Assembly (NCBI GenBank): GCA_006738865.1
Contig: AP019701.1
Span: 549,001 to 613,000 of the forward strand
DNA from: Allostella sp. ATCC 35155
GTDB taxonomy: Bacteria > Pseudomonadota > Alphaproteobacteria > ATCC43930 > Allostellaceae
Direction: 5' to 3'
Length of the DNA: 64,000 nt
The notes beneath the pieces are model-generated. The model was not told the DNA's origin, did not search any database, and saw nothing but the letters and a program-made list of their open reading frames with translations. The position numbers were made by a program, and so were the translations under genes. How positions within the stretch are numbered: the first letter of the stretch is position 1; the number at the start of each line of letters is the position of its first letter. This document shows, piece after piece, positions 56,417 through 64,000 of this stretch.

Positions 56417-57133
56417 ATGCAGGTGAAACTGGGGATCGCGGCCGTGGGCCTGGCATTCTTGGCGGGTTCGGCGGCAGCCCAGCCCTATTATCCCTACCAT
56501 CCGTACTGGGGACCGCGCTGGGTTGCGCCGCCGCGCTACTATCCGGCGCCGGTCTATCCGCCCCCGCCGGTCTATGCACCGCCCCCCGCCTACGCGCCGG
56601 CGCCGACCTACGCGCCGCTGCCGACCTACGACCATCGCGCCCTGGTGACGGCGATCCAGGACGAACTGGAGGACCACGGCTACGATCCGGGGCCGACCGA
56701 CGGGCTGCTCGACTCGGAGACGGTGGCCGCCATCCGCGCCTACCAGAGCGACGCGGGCCTGCCGGTCACCGGCGAAGCCACGCCGACCCTGCTCGATCAT
56801 ATGCGCTACGCCCAGCCGCCGGTCTATGCCCGGCCGGCGCCGCCGCCCGAGCCGGCCCCCCCGGCCTATACCACCCGGCCGGAGCCGCCGACCTACACGA
56901 CGCGGCCGGAGCCGCTGGCGACGCCGTACTACGCGCCGCGTCCCGACACGATGCGCGGCGATCCGGACGTCGCATGGGTGCAGTCGGCGCTGCAGCGCCG
57001 CGGCTATACGCCGGGCCCGGCCGACGGCGTCCTCGGCGAACGCACGCGCCGCGCCATCGAGGCGTTCCAGCGCGACCAGGGCATGACCGCGGACGGTCTG
57101 ATCAGCCCCGGCCTGCTGCGGCGCCTGCGCTGA
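56417..57133 (+). CDS. Exported protein with two peptidoglycan-binding domains
   Basis: The 238-residue protein has a signal peptide (cleavage after residue 21, AAA then Q), a Pro/Tyr-rich stretch (about 22-72, with repeats such as YAPPPAYAPAPTYAP), a PG_binding_1 domain (about 74-130, QDELEDHGYDPGPTDGLLDS), a second Pro/Tyr/Thr linker with TTRPEP repeats (131-180) and another PG_binding_1 domain (183-238, VQSALQRRGYTPGPADGVLG). There is no catalytic domain, so it is probably a cell-wall-binding linker protein in the periplasm. It is the only + strand gene between 52.5 and 64 kb. An AGG site precedes the start. Confidence 0.87.
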   Translation: MQVKLGIAAVGLAFLAGSAAAQPYYPYHPYWGPRWVAPPRYYPAPVYPPPPVYAPPPAYAPAPTYAPLPTYDHRALVTAIQDELEDHGYDPGPTDGLLDSETVAAIRAYQSDAGLPVTGEATPTLLDHMRYAQPPVYARPAPPPEPAPPAYTTRPEPPTYTTRPEPLATPYYAPRPDTMRGDPDVAWVQSALQRRGYTPGPADGVLGERTRRAIEAFQRDQGMTADGLISPGLLRRLR

Positions 57134-57151
57134 GCGGCGGCCGCAACGGAA

Positions 57152-57182
57152 AAGGGGCGGCGAGATCATCTCGCCGCCCCTT
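57152..57182. terminator. Bidirectional hairpin between bamD and the PG-binding gene
   Basis: Two 15-base arms (57152-57166 and 57168-57182) are perfect reverse complements around a single base, giving a stem of 13 pairs with a five-base loop. They lie between the convergent genes, 18 bases after one stop and 23 before the other. An AAAA/TT edge gives weak U tails. Confidence 0.7.
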
Positions 57183-57205
57183 GGCGTTGCCGGTCGTGGC
57201 GACAC

Positions 57206-58027
57206 TCAGGTGATCGAGTTCCACATCCGGCTGATCCAGGACCCTTCGTCCTTCCTCGGCGCCAGATCCTTGCCGGTCAGCATGCGATAGCTGTCGGTGT
57301 ACCACTCGCTGCCCGGGAAGTTGTGTCCGAGCACGGCCGCGGCGGTCTGCGCCTCCGAGGTGATGCCGAGGGCGAGATATGCCTCGGTCAGCCGGTGGAG
57401 CGCCTCGGGCGCCTGGCTCGTGGTCTGGTACTTCTCGATGACGACGCGGAACCGGTTGATGGCGGCGAGATGGTTGCCCTGCCGCAGGTAGTAGCGGCCG
57501 ATCGCCATCTCCTTGCCGGCGAGGTGATCGTGCGTCAGGTCGATCTTGAGCTTGGCGTCCCGGGCGTAGCGGCTCTCGGGATAGCGCTTCACGACCTCCT
57601 GGAGTGCGGCCAGGGCCCGGTCGGTGTTGCGCTGGTCGCGCTGCACGTCGGTGATCTGCTCGTAGTAGCAGAGGGCCTTGAGGTAATAGGCGTAGGGCGC
57701 GTCCCGGTTGCCGGGGTGGAGCTGGAGGAAGCGCTCCAGCGCCACGATCGCGTCGTCGTAGCGGCTGTTCTCATAGTGGGAGAAGGCGGCCATCAGCTGG
57801 GCCTTGGTCGCCCAGACGGAATAGGGATGCTGCCGCTCCACCTCGTCGAAGGACTTGGCCGCCTCGCGGTAGGAGCCTTCCGCGAGCTTGTTCATGCCTT
57901 CGTTGTAGAGTTCCTCCACCGGCCGTTCGACGTAGGTCGCTTCCTTCGTCGAGCCGCAGGCGGCGAGGCCGAGCGCGAGCGCGCCGGCAGCGAATATGGT
58001 TCGGGCGAGGGGTATCGGGCGCGGCAT
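57206..58027 (-). CDS. bamD: Outer membrane protein assembly factor BamD (lipoprotein)
   Basis: The 273-residue protein has a lipoprotein signal with lipobox LAAC (Cys24) followed by five TPR units, the layout of BamD: VEELYNEGMNKLAEGSYREA, AFSHYENSRYDDAIVALERFLQLHPGN, and ALCYYEQITDVQRDQRNTDR, which is the family's most conserved block. With BamA it inserts beta-barrel proteins such as the TonB receptor above into the outer membrane. The start at 58027 places the lipobox correctly. lpxC is 120 bases upstream on the same strand. Confidence 0.94.
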   Translation of the reverse strand: MPRPIPLARTIFAAGALALGLAACGSTKEATYVERPVEELYNEGMNKLAEGSYREAAKSFDEVERQHPYSVWATKAQLMAAFSHYENSRYDDAIVALERFLQLHPGNRDAPYAYYLKALCYYEQITDVQRDQRNTDRALAALQEVVKRYPESRYARDAKLKIDLTHDHLAGKEMAIGRYYLRQGNHLAAINRFRVVIEKYQTTSQAPEALHRLTEAYLALGITSEAQTAAAVLGHNFPGSEWYTDSYRMLTGKDLAPRKDEGSWISRMWNSIT

Positions 58028-58147
58028 CCGCTTCGTCCCATTCGGGCTGGTTCGACGGTGGCGGTCGGCTGCCCGTGACGGGCACCGACCCTTGGCGCAT
58101 AGATACCAAGCCGCGGGCCGCGGGGGAACGTTCCCCCGCACGCCCGC

Positions 58148-59086
58148 TCAGGCGGTCGCGGCCAGCGGTGCGCTGTTGTCCCAGGCGGGGGTCATGGCGG
58201 GCTCGACCATGGCGTCGTCGGTCCAGGCCGTCGGATCGGACATCACCGTCCGCAGCAGCCGTGCCGACAGCGCATGGCTGGACCGGTAGCCCTCGAAGCG
58301 GCCGATGATCGGCCCGCCGGCCAGGTAGAGGTCGCCGATGCTGTCGACGATCTTGTGCCGGACGAACTCGTCCGCATAGCGCAGCCCCTCCTCGTTGAGG
58401 ACGCCATGCTCGGCGACGACGATGGCGTTCTCGAGCGAACCGCCGCGGGCAAGCCCCAGCTCGCGCAGGCGGTCGACCTCGTGCAGAAAGCCGAAGGTCC
58501 GCGCCCGGCTGACCTCGTTCTTGAAGGCGCCGTTGCGCAGCGTCACGCCGTAGCTCTGCTGGGCGATGACCGGGTGCGGGAAGTCGATCTCGAAGCGGAA
58601 CGAGGACACCGGGCCCGGCCGCAGCGACGCCCATGCGCCGGCGTCACCCACCCGCACCTCACGCAGCATGCGGATGGCGCGGCGCGGCGCGGCCTGCTCG
58701 ACCACGCCGGCGCATTCGATCAGGAAGACGAAGGGCGCGGCGCTGCCGTCCATGATCGGCACCTCCGGACCGTCGAGTTCGACGACCACGTCGTCGATCT
58801 CCATGCCGGCCAGGGCCGCCATCAGGTGCTCGATGGTCGATACTGTGACGCCGTCCTCGACGAGCGTCGTGCAGAGCGGCGATTCGACGGCCCGATCCCA
58901 CAGCGCCCGCACCAGCGGCGCCCCCTCCAGATCGACGCGACGGAAGACGATGCCGGTGCCGACCGCGGCCGGAACGAGGCGCATCAAGGTCCGCTGGCCC
59001 GAATGCAGGCCCACGCCCGTGCAGTGAATCGACGACTTGACGGTGCGACGCGGCGCCGGACAGGCCGAAGGTCTGATTGCGTTCAC
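58148..59086 (-). CDS. lpxC: UDP-3-O-acyl-N-acetylglucosamine deacetylase
   Basis: The 312-residue zinc enzyme carries out the committed step of lipid A synthesis. It opens KSSIHCTGVGLHSGQ; zinc ligands are His87 (STIEHLMAAL), His244 and Asp248 (VRHKIVDSIGDLYLAGG), and His271 is the usual general acid. The start is a GTG preceded by AAGG, giving a family-typical length; a longer frame upstream would run through the terminator. It follows ftsZ but is separated from it by an intrinsic terminator, so it should have its own promoter. Confidence 0.93.
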   Translation of the reverse strand: MNAIRPSACPAPRRTVKSSIHCTGVGLHSGQRTLMRLVPAAVGTGIVFRRVDLEGAPLVRALWDRAVESPLCTTLVEDGVTVSTIEHLMAALAGMEIDDVVVELDGPEVPIMDGSAAPFVFLIECAGVVEQAAPRRAIRMLREVRVGDAGAWASLRPGPVSSFRFEIDFPHPVIAQQSYGVTLRNGAFKNEVSRARTFGFLHEVDRLRELGLARGGSLENAIVVAEHGVLNEEGLRYADEFVRHKIVDSIGDLYLAGGPIIGRFEGYRSSHALSARLLRTVMSDPTAWTDDAMVEPAMTPAWDNSAPLAATA

Positions 59087-59145
59087 GCATACCTTCCGGT
59101 GGAACGGAACCTGCCGGGCAGGGGGGCGACGGGTTCGCTTGGGGC

Positions 59146-59187
59146 AAAAAGAAAGCTCCCCCCCATCTAGGTCGACGGGGGGGAGCC
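59146..59187 (-). terminator. Intrinsic terminator after ftsZ
   Basis: A 10-bp stem (59155-59164 with 59177-59186; GCTCCCCCCC against GGGGGGGAGC) and a 12-base loop precede, in the direction of ftsZ transcription, a TTTCTTTTT tract at 59154-59146. This is a clear Rho-independent terminator between ftsZ and lpxC. Confidence 0.85.
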
Positions 59188-59248
59188 CACAATTCAAAGA
59201 TTGTTGCGCCGTATTACACGAAAACTCCTGTAATATCAGCGACTTATA

Positions 59249-60772
59249 TTAGTTCGCCTGGCGCCGCAGGAAGGCCGGGATGTCGAGCATGTCCTCGTCG
59301 GCCCCGGCCTGCTGGCCGCGGTCGGCCGTTTCGGTCGGACGGGGGCGCGGCGTCGGCGCCGGCTGGGCCGGGCGATGCCCGCCCATCGGCGTCGTCGGCT
59401 CGACCCGTTCGGCCGCGCCTGCGGCCCGCGGCCGGTCGAGGCCGGTCACCCGCCGGATCAGGCTGCCGAAGCCGCCGCCGCCGCCGGCCGCCGTGCGCAG
59501 CGGCTGTTCCTCGTCGAGGGCATGGCCCGACTGCTCCATGGGAAGCGCCACCGCCGTCTCGATATGGGTCTGATGGGCGACCTCGCTGTGGCGCCCCGGT
59601 CCCGGGGGCGGCTCGGCCGGCGCCGGGGAGCCGCCGAGCGGCAGCGAGATGGCCGGGCCCGTTCCGGTCGGCGCGGCGGCAGACCGGGCCGGCTCGGCAT
59701 GGCGCGTCGGCTCGGCCGGGGGCGCTTCCGCCGCCGGCAGGTTCTGCGCCGCACGATCGCGGTCGCTGACGAGCTGGATCACGGTGCGCGGCTTCTCGGC
59801 CTGGTCCACGTCCATGCCGGTGGCGACGACCGACACCCGCATCCGCCCCGACAGCTTCTCGTCGAAGGTCGAGCCGAAGATGATGTTGGCGTCGGGGTCG
59901 ACCTCGTCGCGGATGCGGTTGGCCGCCTCGTCGACCTCGAACAGGGTCATGTCCAGGCCGCCGGTGATGTTGATGAGAACGCCCCTGGCGCCCTTCATCG
60001 ACACGTCGTCGAGCAGCGGGTTCGAGATCGCGGCCTCGGCGGCGTCGATGGCGCGCTTGTCGCCGGTCGCCTCGCCGGTGCCCATCATCGCCTTGCCCAT
60101 CTCCTGCATGACCGTGCGGATGTCCGCGAAGTCGAGGTTGATGAGGCCGGGCATGACCATGAGGTCGGTGATCCCGCGCACGCCCGAATGCAGCACGTCG
60201 TCCGCCATCTTGAAGGCGTCGGCGAACGTCGTCTTCTCGTTGGCGATCCGGAACAGGTTCTGGTTCGGGATGATGATCAGCGTGTCGACGAAGCGCTGCA
60301 GCTCCTCGATGCCCTTCTCGGCGGCCCGCATGCGGTGCGTGCCCTCGAAATGGAAGGGCTTGGTCACGACGCCGATGGTCAGGATGCCCTGTTCACGCGC
60401 GGCACGCGCGATCACGGGGCCGGCCCCGGTGCCGGTGCCGCCGCCCATGCCGGCGGTGATGAACACCATGTTCGAGCCGGCGATGTGATCCAGCAGCTCG
60501 TCGAGCGCCTCCTCGGCGGCGGCACGGCCGACGTCGGGCCGGGCGCCGGCGCCCAGCCCGCGGGTCACGCTGGCGCCGAGCTGGAGCTTGCGGGTCGCCA
60601 GCGACTGCGAGATGGCCTGGGAATCGGTGTTCGCGACGACGAACTCCACGCCTTCGAGGTTGGCGCGGATCATGTTGTTCACGGCGTTGCCGCCGGCGCC
60701 GCCGACGCCGATCACCGTGATGCGCGGCTTGATCACGTCGTCGTGGGATGGGACGGAAAGGCTGATCGGCAT
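59249..60772 (-). CDS. ftsZ: Cell division GTPase FtsZ
   Basis: The 507-residue tubulin homologue forms the Z-ring. It has [19 protein letters not shown] at the N terminus, the tubulin signature [16 protein letters not shown], and the synergy-loop [11 protein letters not shown]. The unusually long, Pro/Ala-rich linker after about residue 325 and the C-terminal peptide [12 protein letters not shown], which binds FtsA, are typical of alphaproteobacteria. The ATG has CGGAGGGA upstream and lies 104 bases after ftsA. Confidence 0.96.
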   Translation of the reverse strand: MPISLSVPSHDDVIKPRITVIGVGGAGGNAVNNMIRANLEGVEFVVANTDSQAISQSLATRKLQLGASVTRGLGAGARPDVGRAAAEEALDELLDHIAGSNMVFITAGMGGGTGTGAGPVIARAAREQGILTIGVVTKPFHFEGTHRMRAAEKGIEELQRFVDTLIIIPNQNLFRIANEKTTFADAFKMADDVLHSGVRGITDLMVMPGLINLDFADIRTVMQEMGKAMMGTGEATGDKRAIDAAEAAISNPLLDDVSMKGARGVLINITGGLDMTLFEVDEAANRIRDEVDPDANIIFGSTFDEKLSGRMRVSVVATGMDVDQAEKPRTVIQLVSDRDRAAQNLPAAEAPPAEPTRHAEPARSAAAPTGTGPAISLPLGGSPAPAEPPPGPGRHSEVAHQTHIETAVALPMEQSGHALDEEQPLRTAAGGGGGFGSLIRRVTGLDRPRAAGAAERVEPTTPMGGHRPAQPAPTPRPRPTETADRGQQAGADEDMLDIPAFLRRQAN

Positions 60773-60876
60773 TTGGTTCCCTCCGGGTTCGGAGCTGTCT
60801 TGCGTCGAGACTAGGTGCGGTAGCCGGGGCTTGTCGAGGCCCCAGATCATGTGTTCTGGCGGAAAACGACTCGGAC

Positions 60877-62124
60877 TCAGAAGTTCTCCTTCAACCAAGC
60901 GCCGAACCGTCCGAAGTAACCCTTTTCGGAGGCTCGGCTTCCGCGGGCGACGGCGGCTTCCTCCGCACGCTGGATGACGGCGTAGTGGAGGAGGCCGGCA
61001 CAGACCGAGAAGGCGGGACCACCCGCCGCCTCCGCCAGTCCGGCGATGCGGATGGGCCGCCCGAGTCGGGTCTGCTTGTCGAGAACCTGCCCCGCGAGTT
61101 CACGCACGCCGGGCAGCTGGCTGGCGCCGCCGGTCAGCACGACGCGCCGGCCTGCGACCTTGTCGAGGCCGCTCGCCTCGAGCCGGGCGCGGACCAGTTC
61201 GAAGGTCTCCTCCAGGCGCGGGCGGATGATGTCGACGAGGAAGGATTTCGGCACCTGGTTGCCCTGGCCATCCTCCTCTTCGCCGACCTGCGGCACCATG
61301 ATCGTCTCGCGCTCGTCGGCGGGCGAGCCGATGCAGCTGCCATAGAGCGTCTTCATGCGCTCGGCATGAACCGTCGGCGTCGACAGGCCGCGTGCGATGT
61401 CGCTGGTCACATGGGCGCCGCCGATCGGCACCATGTCGGTGAACACGGCCTTGCCGTCGAAGAAGATCGCCAGCGAGGTCGTGCCGCCGCCCATGTCGAC
61501 GACGGTCACGCCGAGGTCCATCTCGTCCTCGACGAGGCAGGCGAGGCCTGCGGCGAAGGGCGACGACACCAGGCCCTCGATCTCGAGCTGGGCCTTGTTG
61601 GCGCAGAGTTCGAGATTGCGCACGACGCTGGACGCCGTCGTGATCGTGTGGACCTGGACGCCCAGCCGTTCGCCATACATGCCGCGCGGATCGCGGATGC
61701 CGCGATTGCCGTCGACGACGTAGCTGGTCGGGATCGAATGCAGGAGGTGGCGGTCGCCCGGCTCGACCATGGTGCGGCCGTGCTCGTGCAGGCGGCGCAC
61801 GTCGTTGTCGTCGATCTCGCGTCCCGCCAGCGCCATGTCCATGGTGACCATGCGCGAGGTCGGCTGTCCGCCCGAGACGTTGACGAAGATGTCGCGGATG
61901 CGGTCGCCCATCATCTTTTCCGCCGCATCGACGGCGTTGGTGATGGAGGTCGTGACCGTCTCCATGTCGAGGATCGTCCCGGCCCGCATCCCATGCGATC
62001 CCTGGTGCCCGATGCCGAGGATCTGCAGCTGGCCCTCCTCGGCCCGCGCGATGAAGCAGCAGGTCTTGGTGGTGCCGACATCGACGGCGACGATGGGGCC
62101 GCGGGGGCGGGCGCGGGGCTTCAT
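60877..62124 (-). CDS. ftsA: Cell division protein FtsA
   Basis: The 415-residue actin-like protein anchors FtsZ to the membrane. It has the phosphate 1 motif [16 protein letters not shown], the [18 protein letters not shown] phosphate 2 motif, [13 protein letters not shown] for the adenosine motif and a C-terminal amphipathic helix ([13 protein letters not shown]). It starts 10 bases after ftsQ. Confidence 0.95.
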   Translation of the reverse strand: MKPRARPRGPIVAVDVGTTKTCCFIARAEEGQLQILGIGHQGSHGMRAGTILDMETVTTSITNAVDAAEKMMGDRIRDIFVNVSGGQPTSRMVTMDMALAGREIDDNDVRRLHEHGRTMVEPGDRHLLHSIPTSYVVDGNRGIRDPRGMYGERLGVQVHTITTASSVVRNLELCANKAQLEIEGLVSSPFAAGLACLVEDEMDLGVTVVDMGGGTTSLAIFFDGKAVFTDMVPIGGAHVTSDIARGLSTPTVHAERMKTLYGSCIGSPADERETIMVPQVGEEEDGQGNQVPKSFLVDIIRPRLEETFELVRARLEASGLDKVAGRRVVLTGGASQLPGVRELAGQVLDKQTRLGRPIRIAGLAEAAGGPAFSVCAGLLHYAVIQRAEEAAVARGSRASEKGYFGRFGAWLKENF

Positions 62125-62134
62125 GGCGAGGTCC

Positions 62135-63028
62135 TCACGCGTCGCGATCCTTCTTGCCGGGCGTCGCGCCGGGCCCGGGCGGCGTGCCGGGGGCGTCCTT
62201 CGCCCGGCGGAGATAGAGGCGCTCGGGGTTGCGCAGGTCGATGATGGCGATCTGGCGCGACAGCAGCCGGTGCCGGCGCTCGAGGCCGGCCACCTCGGCC
62301 CATGCCTCGCCCGCCCGCTCCTCGGGCAGGCGCACCTCGATGCCGTTGTCGAGCTGCAGGTTCCAGCGGCGGCCGCCGACGCGCACGGCGGAGACGACGC
62401 GGCCGCGCAGGTCGGGCTGGCCGGCCAGCATCGCGACCATCTCGGCCGCCACCCGGTGGGCGTCCTCGCCGACGATGAAGGGCAGGCGCGGGAAATACTC
62501 GATGCCCTCGTCGCCCAGCTCGCGGCCCTGCTCGTCGATGAGCACGAGCTGGCCGCGGCGCTGCCAGACCGCCATCGGGCGGCGTTCCACCAGCCGGATG
62601 AAGAGGGTGCCCGGAAGTTGCCGCTCGACCGCCGCCGCGCGGATCCAGGGCAGCCCTTCGAGCCGTTCCTTCACCGTGCCGGGGTCGATCGCCAGGAGGG
62701 GCGTGCCGCGATGGGCATCGACCGCCGCCAGGATCGACTCGCGCGGCGTATGCAGCCGGCCCTCGACCAGGATCTCCTCGACGGCGAGGCCCGACCGGCC
62801 GGTCGCGGACACGAACTGCGCCAGCATGTCGTAGGCTTGGCGGCTGGCCCAGCCGTCGCGCCAGGCGGCCCAGCCCGCGACCAGGATCAGGACCGCGGCC
62901 AGGGCGCCGCCCGCCGTCAGCGCCGGGCGGACCCAGCGCGGCCAGACGCGGCGCTGGGCGACGCGGCGCCCGGTCTTGTCGCGGCGCTGGCCGAACAGGC
63001 GGAGCCGCCGGAGGTTCAGGAGCCGCAT
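62135..63028 (-). CDS. ftsQ: Cell division protein FtsQ
   Basis: The 297-residue bitopic protein has a basic cytoplasmic tail, one membrane segment (about residues 38-58, ALTAGGALAAVLILVAGWAA), a POTRA domain (VEEILVEGRLHTPRESILAA) and a beta domain ending near IDLRNPERLYLR. It recruits late division proteins. Its ATG overlaps the ddl end by 13 bases. Confidence 0.93.
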   Translation of the reverse strand: MRLLNLRRLRLFGQRRDKTGRRVAQRRVWPRWVRPALTAGGALAAVLILVAGWAAWRDGWASRQAYDMLAQFVSATGRSGLAVEEILVEGRLHTPRESILAAVDAHRGTPLLAIDPGTVKERLEGLPWIRAAAVERQLPGTLFIRLVERRPMAVWQRRGQLVLIDEQGRELGDEGIEYFPRLPFIVGEDAHRVAAEMVAMLAGQPDLRGRVVSAVRVGGRRWNLQLDNGIEVRLPEERAGEAWAEVAGLERRHRLLSRQIAIIDLRNPERLYLRRAKDAPGTPPGPGATPGKKDRDA

Positions 63029-63936
63029 CGGGCCTCCTCCACCATCCAGGACACCAGCGCCGGGAAGGAATAGCCGGCCATCGCGGCGATCTCCGGCACC
63101 AGCGAGGTCGGGGTCATGCCGGGCTGGGTGTTGACCTCGAGGAGGTAGAGCGTGCCGCCGTCGGGGGCGGTGTCGTCCCAGCGCAGGTCGGCGCGGCTGA
63201 CGCCGCGGCAGCCGAGCGCGCGGTGGGCGCGCAGCGCCATGTCCATCGCCTCGGCATGGACCGCCTTCGGCAGGTCTTCGCCCGCCACATGGTCGGAGCC
63301 GCCGGGCGCGTACTTTGCGGTGTAGTCGTAGAAGTCGCCGCGCGGCCGGATTTCCAGGGCGCCCAGCGCCCGGTCGCCCATCACCGCCACCGTCAGTTCG
63401 CGGCCGGGGATGAAGCGCTCGGCCAGCACGTCGCGCCCGAAGGGCCAGTCGACGGCGTCGGGCAGCGGCGCGTTGGCGCCCTCGCGCACGATGACGACGC
63501 CGACGCTGGAGCCCTCGTGGGTCGGCTTCAGGACATAGGGGCGGGGCAGGGGCTCGCCGTCGCGCAGCCGGTCCAGCGGCAGGACCCGGCCCTCCGGGCA
63601 GCGCAGGCCGGCGGCGGCGAAGATGCGCTTGGCGGTCGGCTTGTCCATCGCCAGTGCCGACGCCATCAACCCGGAATGGGTGTAGGGGATCTCCATGAAG
63701 TCGAGGACGCCCTGGATCGTGCCGTCCTCGCCGCCATTGCCGTGCAGCGCGTTGAACACGGCGTCCGGACGCGGCGTCAGGGCGCGCATCAGCGCGCCGA
63801 GGTCGCGGCTCACGTCGATCGTCTCGACCTGATAGCCGGCCTCGCCCAGCGCCGCCGCGCAATCGCGTCCCGACGCCAGCGAGACCTCGCGCTCGGCGGA
63901 CCAGCCGCCCATCAGTACGGCAACGCGTTTCGTCAT
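63016..63936 (-). CDS. ddl: D-alanine-D-alanine ligase
   Basis: The 306-residue ATP-grasp enzyme makes the D-Ala-D-Ala dipeptide of peptidoglycan. It opens RVAVLMGGWSAEREVSLASG, with Glu for substrate binding, and has YVLKPTHEGSSVGVVIV and the metal-binding LLEVNTQPGMTPTSLVPEIA. The length and position in the division cluster mark the DdlB type. Its ATG overlaps the murB stop (ATGA). Confidence 0.95.
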   Translation of the reverse strand: MTKRVAVLMGGWSAEREVSLASGRDCAAALGEAGYQVETIDVSRDLGALMRALTPRPDAVFNALHGNGGEDGTIQGVLDFMEIPYTHSGLMASALAMDKPTAKRIFAAAGLRCPEGRVLPLDRLRDGEPLPRPYVLKPTHEGSSVGVVIVREGANAPLPDAVDWPFGRDVLAERFIPGRELTVAVMGDRALGALEIRPRGDFYDYTAKYAPGGSDHVAGEDLPKAVHAEAMDMALRAHRALGCRGVSRADLRWDDTAPDGGTLYLLEVNTQPGMTPTSLVPEIAAMAGYSFPALVSWMVEEARCGS

Positions 63937-64000
63937 GACGACGCCTCTACAGCCCGGTTTTCCTGGTGTGCGGCCGGCACCCCGATCCGCCGGATCTCCC
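63933..64000 (-). CDS. murB: UDP-N-acetylenolpyruvoylglucosamine reductase, C-terminal end
   Basis: Only the last 21 codons and stop are inside the window. They read EIRRIGVPAAHQENRAVEAS and end in TGA overlapping the ddl ATG. The EIRRIG segment is the characteristic C-terminal strand of MurB, and murB directly upstream of ddl is the standard alphaproteobacterial order. The rest of the gene is beyond the edge. Confidence 0.8.
   Translation of the reverse strand, partial: EIRRIGVPAAHQENRAVEASS

Noticed and set aside
56540-56940. Short repeats with Pro/Tyr codons that look like a tandem array
   Set aside because: They encode the Pro/Tyr-rich linkers of the peptidoglycan-binding protein; spacing is irregular and there are no CRISPR-type spacers.
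60915-60925. GTAACC-like bases within ftsA
   Set aside because: No second half-site at the right spacing; chance match in a coding region.

Overview
The window is very GC-rich, densely coding chromosomal DNA from an alphaproteobacterium. The division gene order (murB-ddl-ftsQ-ftsA-ftsZ-lpxC-bamD, then recN-ligA), the alphaproteobacterial PTS block (short hprK, rapZ, EIIA-Man, HPr, EI) and the protein styles point to a Rhodospirillales-like soil or water heterotroph; genus cannot be fixed from sequence alone. No rRNA, tRNA, CRISPR, IS element, prophage or origin was seen. No gap between genes exceeds about 200 bases. In this GC-rich DNA most genes carry long false open frames on other strands or frames, so calls rest on recognisable protein families, ribosome binding sites and gene packing.

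Layout. 1-1.7 kb: start of a TPR protein (cut by the edge) and an MFS permease. 1.7-4.9 kb: a permuted ATP-grasp / alpha-E / Anbu proteasome-homologue operon that lacks its usual transglutaminase gene. 4.9-7.5 kb: hemP plus a TonB-dependent siderophore receptor. 7.6-12.6 kb: a complete LIV-type ABC importer operon with a VOC enzyme at its end, divergent from an M81 (MlrC-like) metallopeptidase. 14.3-16.5 kb: an APC permease and a methyltransferase with a signal peptide. 16.7-26.0 kb: an accessory catabolic region containing a six-gene operon (PhyH-type oxygenase, ABC permease, ATPase, Gfo/Idh/MocA dehydrogenase, DUF993 aldolase-like protein, TIM-barrel isomerase), a serine hydrolase with a decayed metallo-beta-lactamase gene behind it, a TetR regulator, and a lone SsuA/THI5-type binding protein. 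An identical 16-bp inverted repeat lies in the two divergent promoter regions of this block, tying the separated binding protein to the permease/ATPase operon.

26-31.7 kb: exported beta-carbonic anhydrase, acyl-CoA synthetase, PEP mutase-family enzyme, GIY-YIG protein, a palindromic repeat, a two-domain acetyltransferase and an epimerase. 31.8-35.7 kb: PTS regulatory block without sugar permease. 35.7-40.1 kb: ispE, a TPR protein, ETF-quinone oxidoreductase. 40.1-52.3 kb: housekeeping and repair genes (uracil-DNA glycosylase, lytic transglycosylase, moaB, APH-family kinase, uvrD, pcp, prmA, DUF1127 pair, aminopeptidase P, methyltransferase) and a second copy of the palindromic repeat. 52.5-64 kb: ligA, recN, an inverted peptidoglycan-binding protein gene, bamD, lpxC, ftsZ, ftsA, ftsQ, ddl and the last codons of murB.

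The best candidate for an undescribed system is the 16.7-26.0 kb TetR-linked uptake and catabolism locus. The reduced Anbu operon is the second.
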